A stretch of DNA of 7,330 nt from Clostridia bacterium. GTDB lineage: Bacteria; Bacillota; Clostridia; Peptostreptococcales; Anaerovoracaceae. The position numbers and the translations under genes were made by a program. The notes below the pieces were generated by a model. That model made no database searches. It had not been told where the DNA came from and saw only the letters and a program-made list of their open reading frames with translations. This document shows positions 5,949 through 7,330 of this stretch, one piece after another; positions within the stretch are counted from its first letter, which is position 1; each line of letters starts with the position of its first letter. Location: the NCBI GenBank assembly GCA_024403005.1, contig JAKSSQ010000088.1, positions 1-7,330 on the forward strand, in the 5' to 3' direction.

Positions 5949-6929
5949 ATGCACAAGGAATTTTTTGTAAGCACATTACAGACTAACGATGAATTCATGG
6001 ATTTCTTTATGGTGAAATCCATTTCTATAAAAATTGGGTCAAACCGCAAACAGTATCTGGACGTAACACTTGGAGACAACACCGGCGAAGTTAACGGCAA
6101 GAAGTGGGATGTTAACGACGACGAAGCTGTAAGCCTTTCTGCAATTAAGGAAGGCGACCTGGTAAAGGTTAAGGCAGTTGTGACCGAATGGAACGGCACA
6201 AAGCAGCTTAAGGTCATGAAGATTCGCAAGGGCCAGAAGGAAGACAAGTGCGAAATGACCGACTACATAAAGGCTGCACCCGAAAATCCGGAAGACATGT
6301 ACGAATACATCCTCGGAAGAGTTGAAACCATCTCCGACGAAGGCTTAAAGGCCATCGCGAAGAAGTTCATGGTGGACGAAAAGGAAAGACTGCTTTATTA
6401 TCCTGCAGCCATGCGCAACCACCACGCGGAACTGGCCGGTCTGCTTTACCACATTAAGAGAATGCTCTGCATGGGCGAAAAGGCCTGCGAAGTATATACA
6501 AACCTGGACAGAGACTGGATTATCTGCGGCGTAGTTCTCCACGACATGGAAAAGCTGAACGAAATCAAATCCAACGAGTTTGGCATCAGCCCCGGGTATA
6601 CATTTGAAGGACAGCTCCTCGGACACATTATCCAGGGCATTTCCAAGGTTTCCGACATGGCAAGAGAGGTCGGCTTAAGCGAAGAAAAGACAGTCATGCT
6701 GCAGCATATGATCCTTTCTCACCACTATGAAGCTGAATTCGGCAGCCCCAAGAAGCCCATGTTCCCCGAAGCTGAAATGCTCCATTATCTGGACATGATG
6801 GATGCAAAGATGTTCGATTTCGAAGCTGCTTTATCTGGAGTTAACCCGGGCCAGTTCTCCGAAAGAGTAAGAACTCTGGACGGACGCATGCTCTATAAGG
6901 CAAGCTTTAAAGGTGATATTACCGAGTAA
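5949..6929 (+). CDS. YhaM-like 3'-5' exonuclease (OB-fold plus HD domain)
   Basis: A 326-residue cytoplasmic protein resembling YhaM, a metal-dependent 3'-to-5' exonuclease of Firmicutes involved in RNA turnover. The N-terminal OB-fold (about 15-95) has the run YLDVTLGDNTGEVNGKKWD, KEGDLVKVKAVVTEWNG and KQLKVMKI, typical of nucleic acid binding. A helical link (about 100-150) leads to the HD domain: HHAELAGLLYH at 158-168, VVLHDMEKLNEI with H198-D199, YTFEGQLLGHI with H226, ILSHH with H258-H259, and LHYLDMMDAKM with D285. The metal ligands expected for the HD fold are therefore present. Unusual is HDMEK in place of the common HD-(I/L)-GK. The length is close to that of B. subtilis YhaM (a little over 300 residues). 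The start is supported by GGAGG at 5940-5944, only 4 nt from the ATG, a short spacing; the next ATG (nt 5997) would remove the start of the OB-fold. The stop overlaps the recD2 start. The RNA or DNA substrate is inferred from the family. Confidence 0.9.
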   Translation: MHKEFFVSTLQTNDEFMDFFMVKSISIKIGSNRKQYLDVTLGDNTGEVNGKKWDVNDDEAVSLSAIKEGDLVKVKAVVTEWNGTKQLKVMKIRKGQKEDKCEMTDYIKAAPENPEDMYEYILGRVETISDEGLKAIAKKFMVDEKERLLYYPAAMRNHHAELAGLLYHIKRMLCMGEKACEVYTNLDRDWIICGVVLHDMEKLNEIKSNEFGISPGYTFEGQLLGHIIQGISKVSDMAREVGLSEEKTVMLQHMILSHHYEAEFGSPKKPMFPEAEMLHYLDMMDAKMFDFEAALSGVNPGQFSERVRTLDGRMLYKASFKGDITE

Positions 6930-7330
6930 TGAAGGAAGATAAGAGCGGCAAGATTGCCGAAGTCATTTACTTTAACGAAGATAATTTTTATACAATAGCG
7001 GTGTTCGAAACGGACACCGAACAGTTTTATGCCGTCGGATACATGCCGCGGCCAGCAAAAGGCAGACGCTACGATTTAATCGGTGAATGGAAGGTTCATC
7101 CGAAATACGGGGAGCAGTTTGCCTTTTCCTCTTTTCAGGAAGCGGAGCCGGAGACTACCGACGGTATTTTGTCTTTCCTTTCCAGTGGTGTGGTTAAAGG
7201 CGTAGGGCCTTCCACTGCAGCTGCAATCGTAAAGAAGTTCGGTGAAAACACTTTAAAGATTATAAGCGAAGAGCCGGAAAGACTTACGGAAGTTTCCGGA
7301 ATCGGCGCTAAAAAGGCTGAAACCATAGCT
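6929..7330 (+). CDS. recD2: RecD2-type ATP-dependent DNA helicase, N-terminal part (3' end missing)
   Basis: The frame starts at the ATG at 6929, which overlaps the preceding TAA as TAATG, and stays open to the window edge; 134 residues are visible. AAGGTGAT at 6910-6917 is a possible ribosome binding site, 11 nt from the ATG, so coupling with the upstream gene is likely. The N terminus matches RecD2 (YrrC in Bacillus): an OB-like domain with KIAEVIYFNEDNFYTIAVFET, then IGEWKVHPKYGEQF at 51-64 and a TTDGILSFLSSG helix. Two helix-hairpin-helix elements follow: VVKGVGPSTAAAIVKKFG at 88-105 and VSGIGAKKAETIA at 122-134. RecD2 is a 5'-3' superfamily 1B helicase used in DNA repair and recombination in bacteria without RecBC. 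The Walker A motif and helicase core would lie beyond the right edge, so activity cannot be judged. The full protein is usually about 700-850 residues. Confidence 0.93.
   Translation, partial: MKEDKSGKIAEVIYFNEDNFYTIAVFETDTEQFYAVGYMPRPAKGRRYDLIGEWKVHPKYGEQFAFSSFQEAEPETTDGILSFLSSGVVKGVGPSTAAAIVKKFGENTLKIISEEPERLTEVSGIGAKKAETIA

Noticed and set aside
5843..6247. A 134-codon frame on the - strand across the yhaM-like promoter and 5' end
   Set aside because: It overlaps a consensus promoter and a well supported gene, and its sequence resembles no family.
1..7330. Mobile element, phage, CRISPR, toxin-antitoxin or defence island
   Set aside because: No transposase, integrase, direct-repeat array, or defence-related domain is found on either strand; all long frames with protein-like composition are assigned to housekeeping families or DUF4349.

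Overview
The window looks like ordinary chromosomal DNA from a Firmicute, most likely a Clostridia-type anaerobe. This is inferred from strong GGAGG ribosome binding sites on every gene whose start is visible, consensus promoters with an extended -10, AGA/ACA codon preference in the best expressed gene, and gene content typical of the group: a YhaM-type nuclease, RecD2, a DUF4349 lipoprotein, an AGCS transporter and an ammonia-type NadE. I see no tRNA or rRNA gene, insertion sequence, CRISPR array, phage gene or toxin-antitoxin pair.

Layout: (1) 1-2048, + strand: two tandem CNNM/CorC-family membrane proteins, the first cut by the left edge, joined by a TAATG stop-start overlap. (2) 2098-2133: a hairpin terminator that can serve both strands, between the convergent second CNNM gene and nadE. 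(3) 2165-2890, - strand: nadE, NAD+ synthetase. (4) 2891-3147: a divergent control region with one good promoter in each direction and several small palindromes. (5) 3148-4611, + strand: an AGCS-family sodium:amino-acid symporter, apparently highly expressed. (6) 4612-4766: two terminators facing each other, with a 14-bp perfect palindrome between them. (7) 4767-5750, - strand: a DUF4349 lipoprotein. (8) 5751-5948: a second divergent control region with a near-consensus promoter to the right. (9) 5949-7330, + strand: a YhaM-like OB-fold/HD nuclease followed, through another TAATG overlap, by the N-terminal part of RecD2 helicase, cut by the right edge.

Functionally these are separate transcription units: probable divalent cation transport, NAD synthesis, amino acid uptake, a surface protein and nucleic acid metabolism. 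Only the two overlapping pairs (CNNM-CNNM and yhaM-recD2) are clearly co-expressed. I did not find a convincing new biological system. The points most worth a second look are the paired TTGC palindromes upstream of the symporter promoter, the variant HD motif in the YhaM-like protein and its coupling to recD2, and the unequal domain make-up of the two CNNM paralogues.
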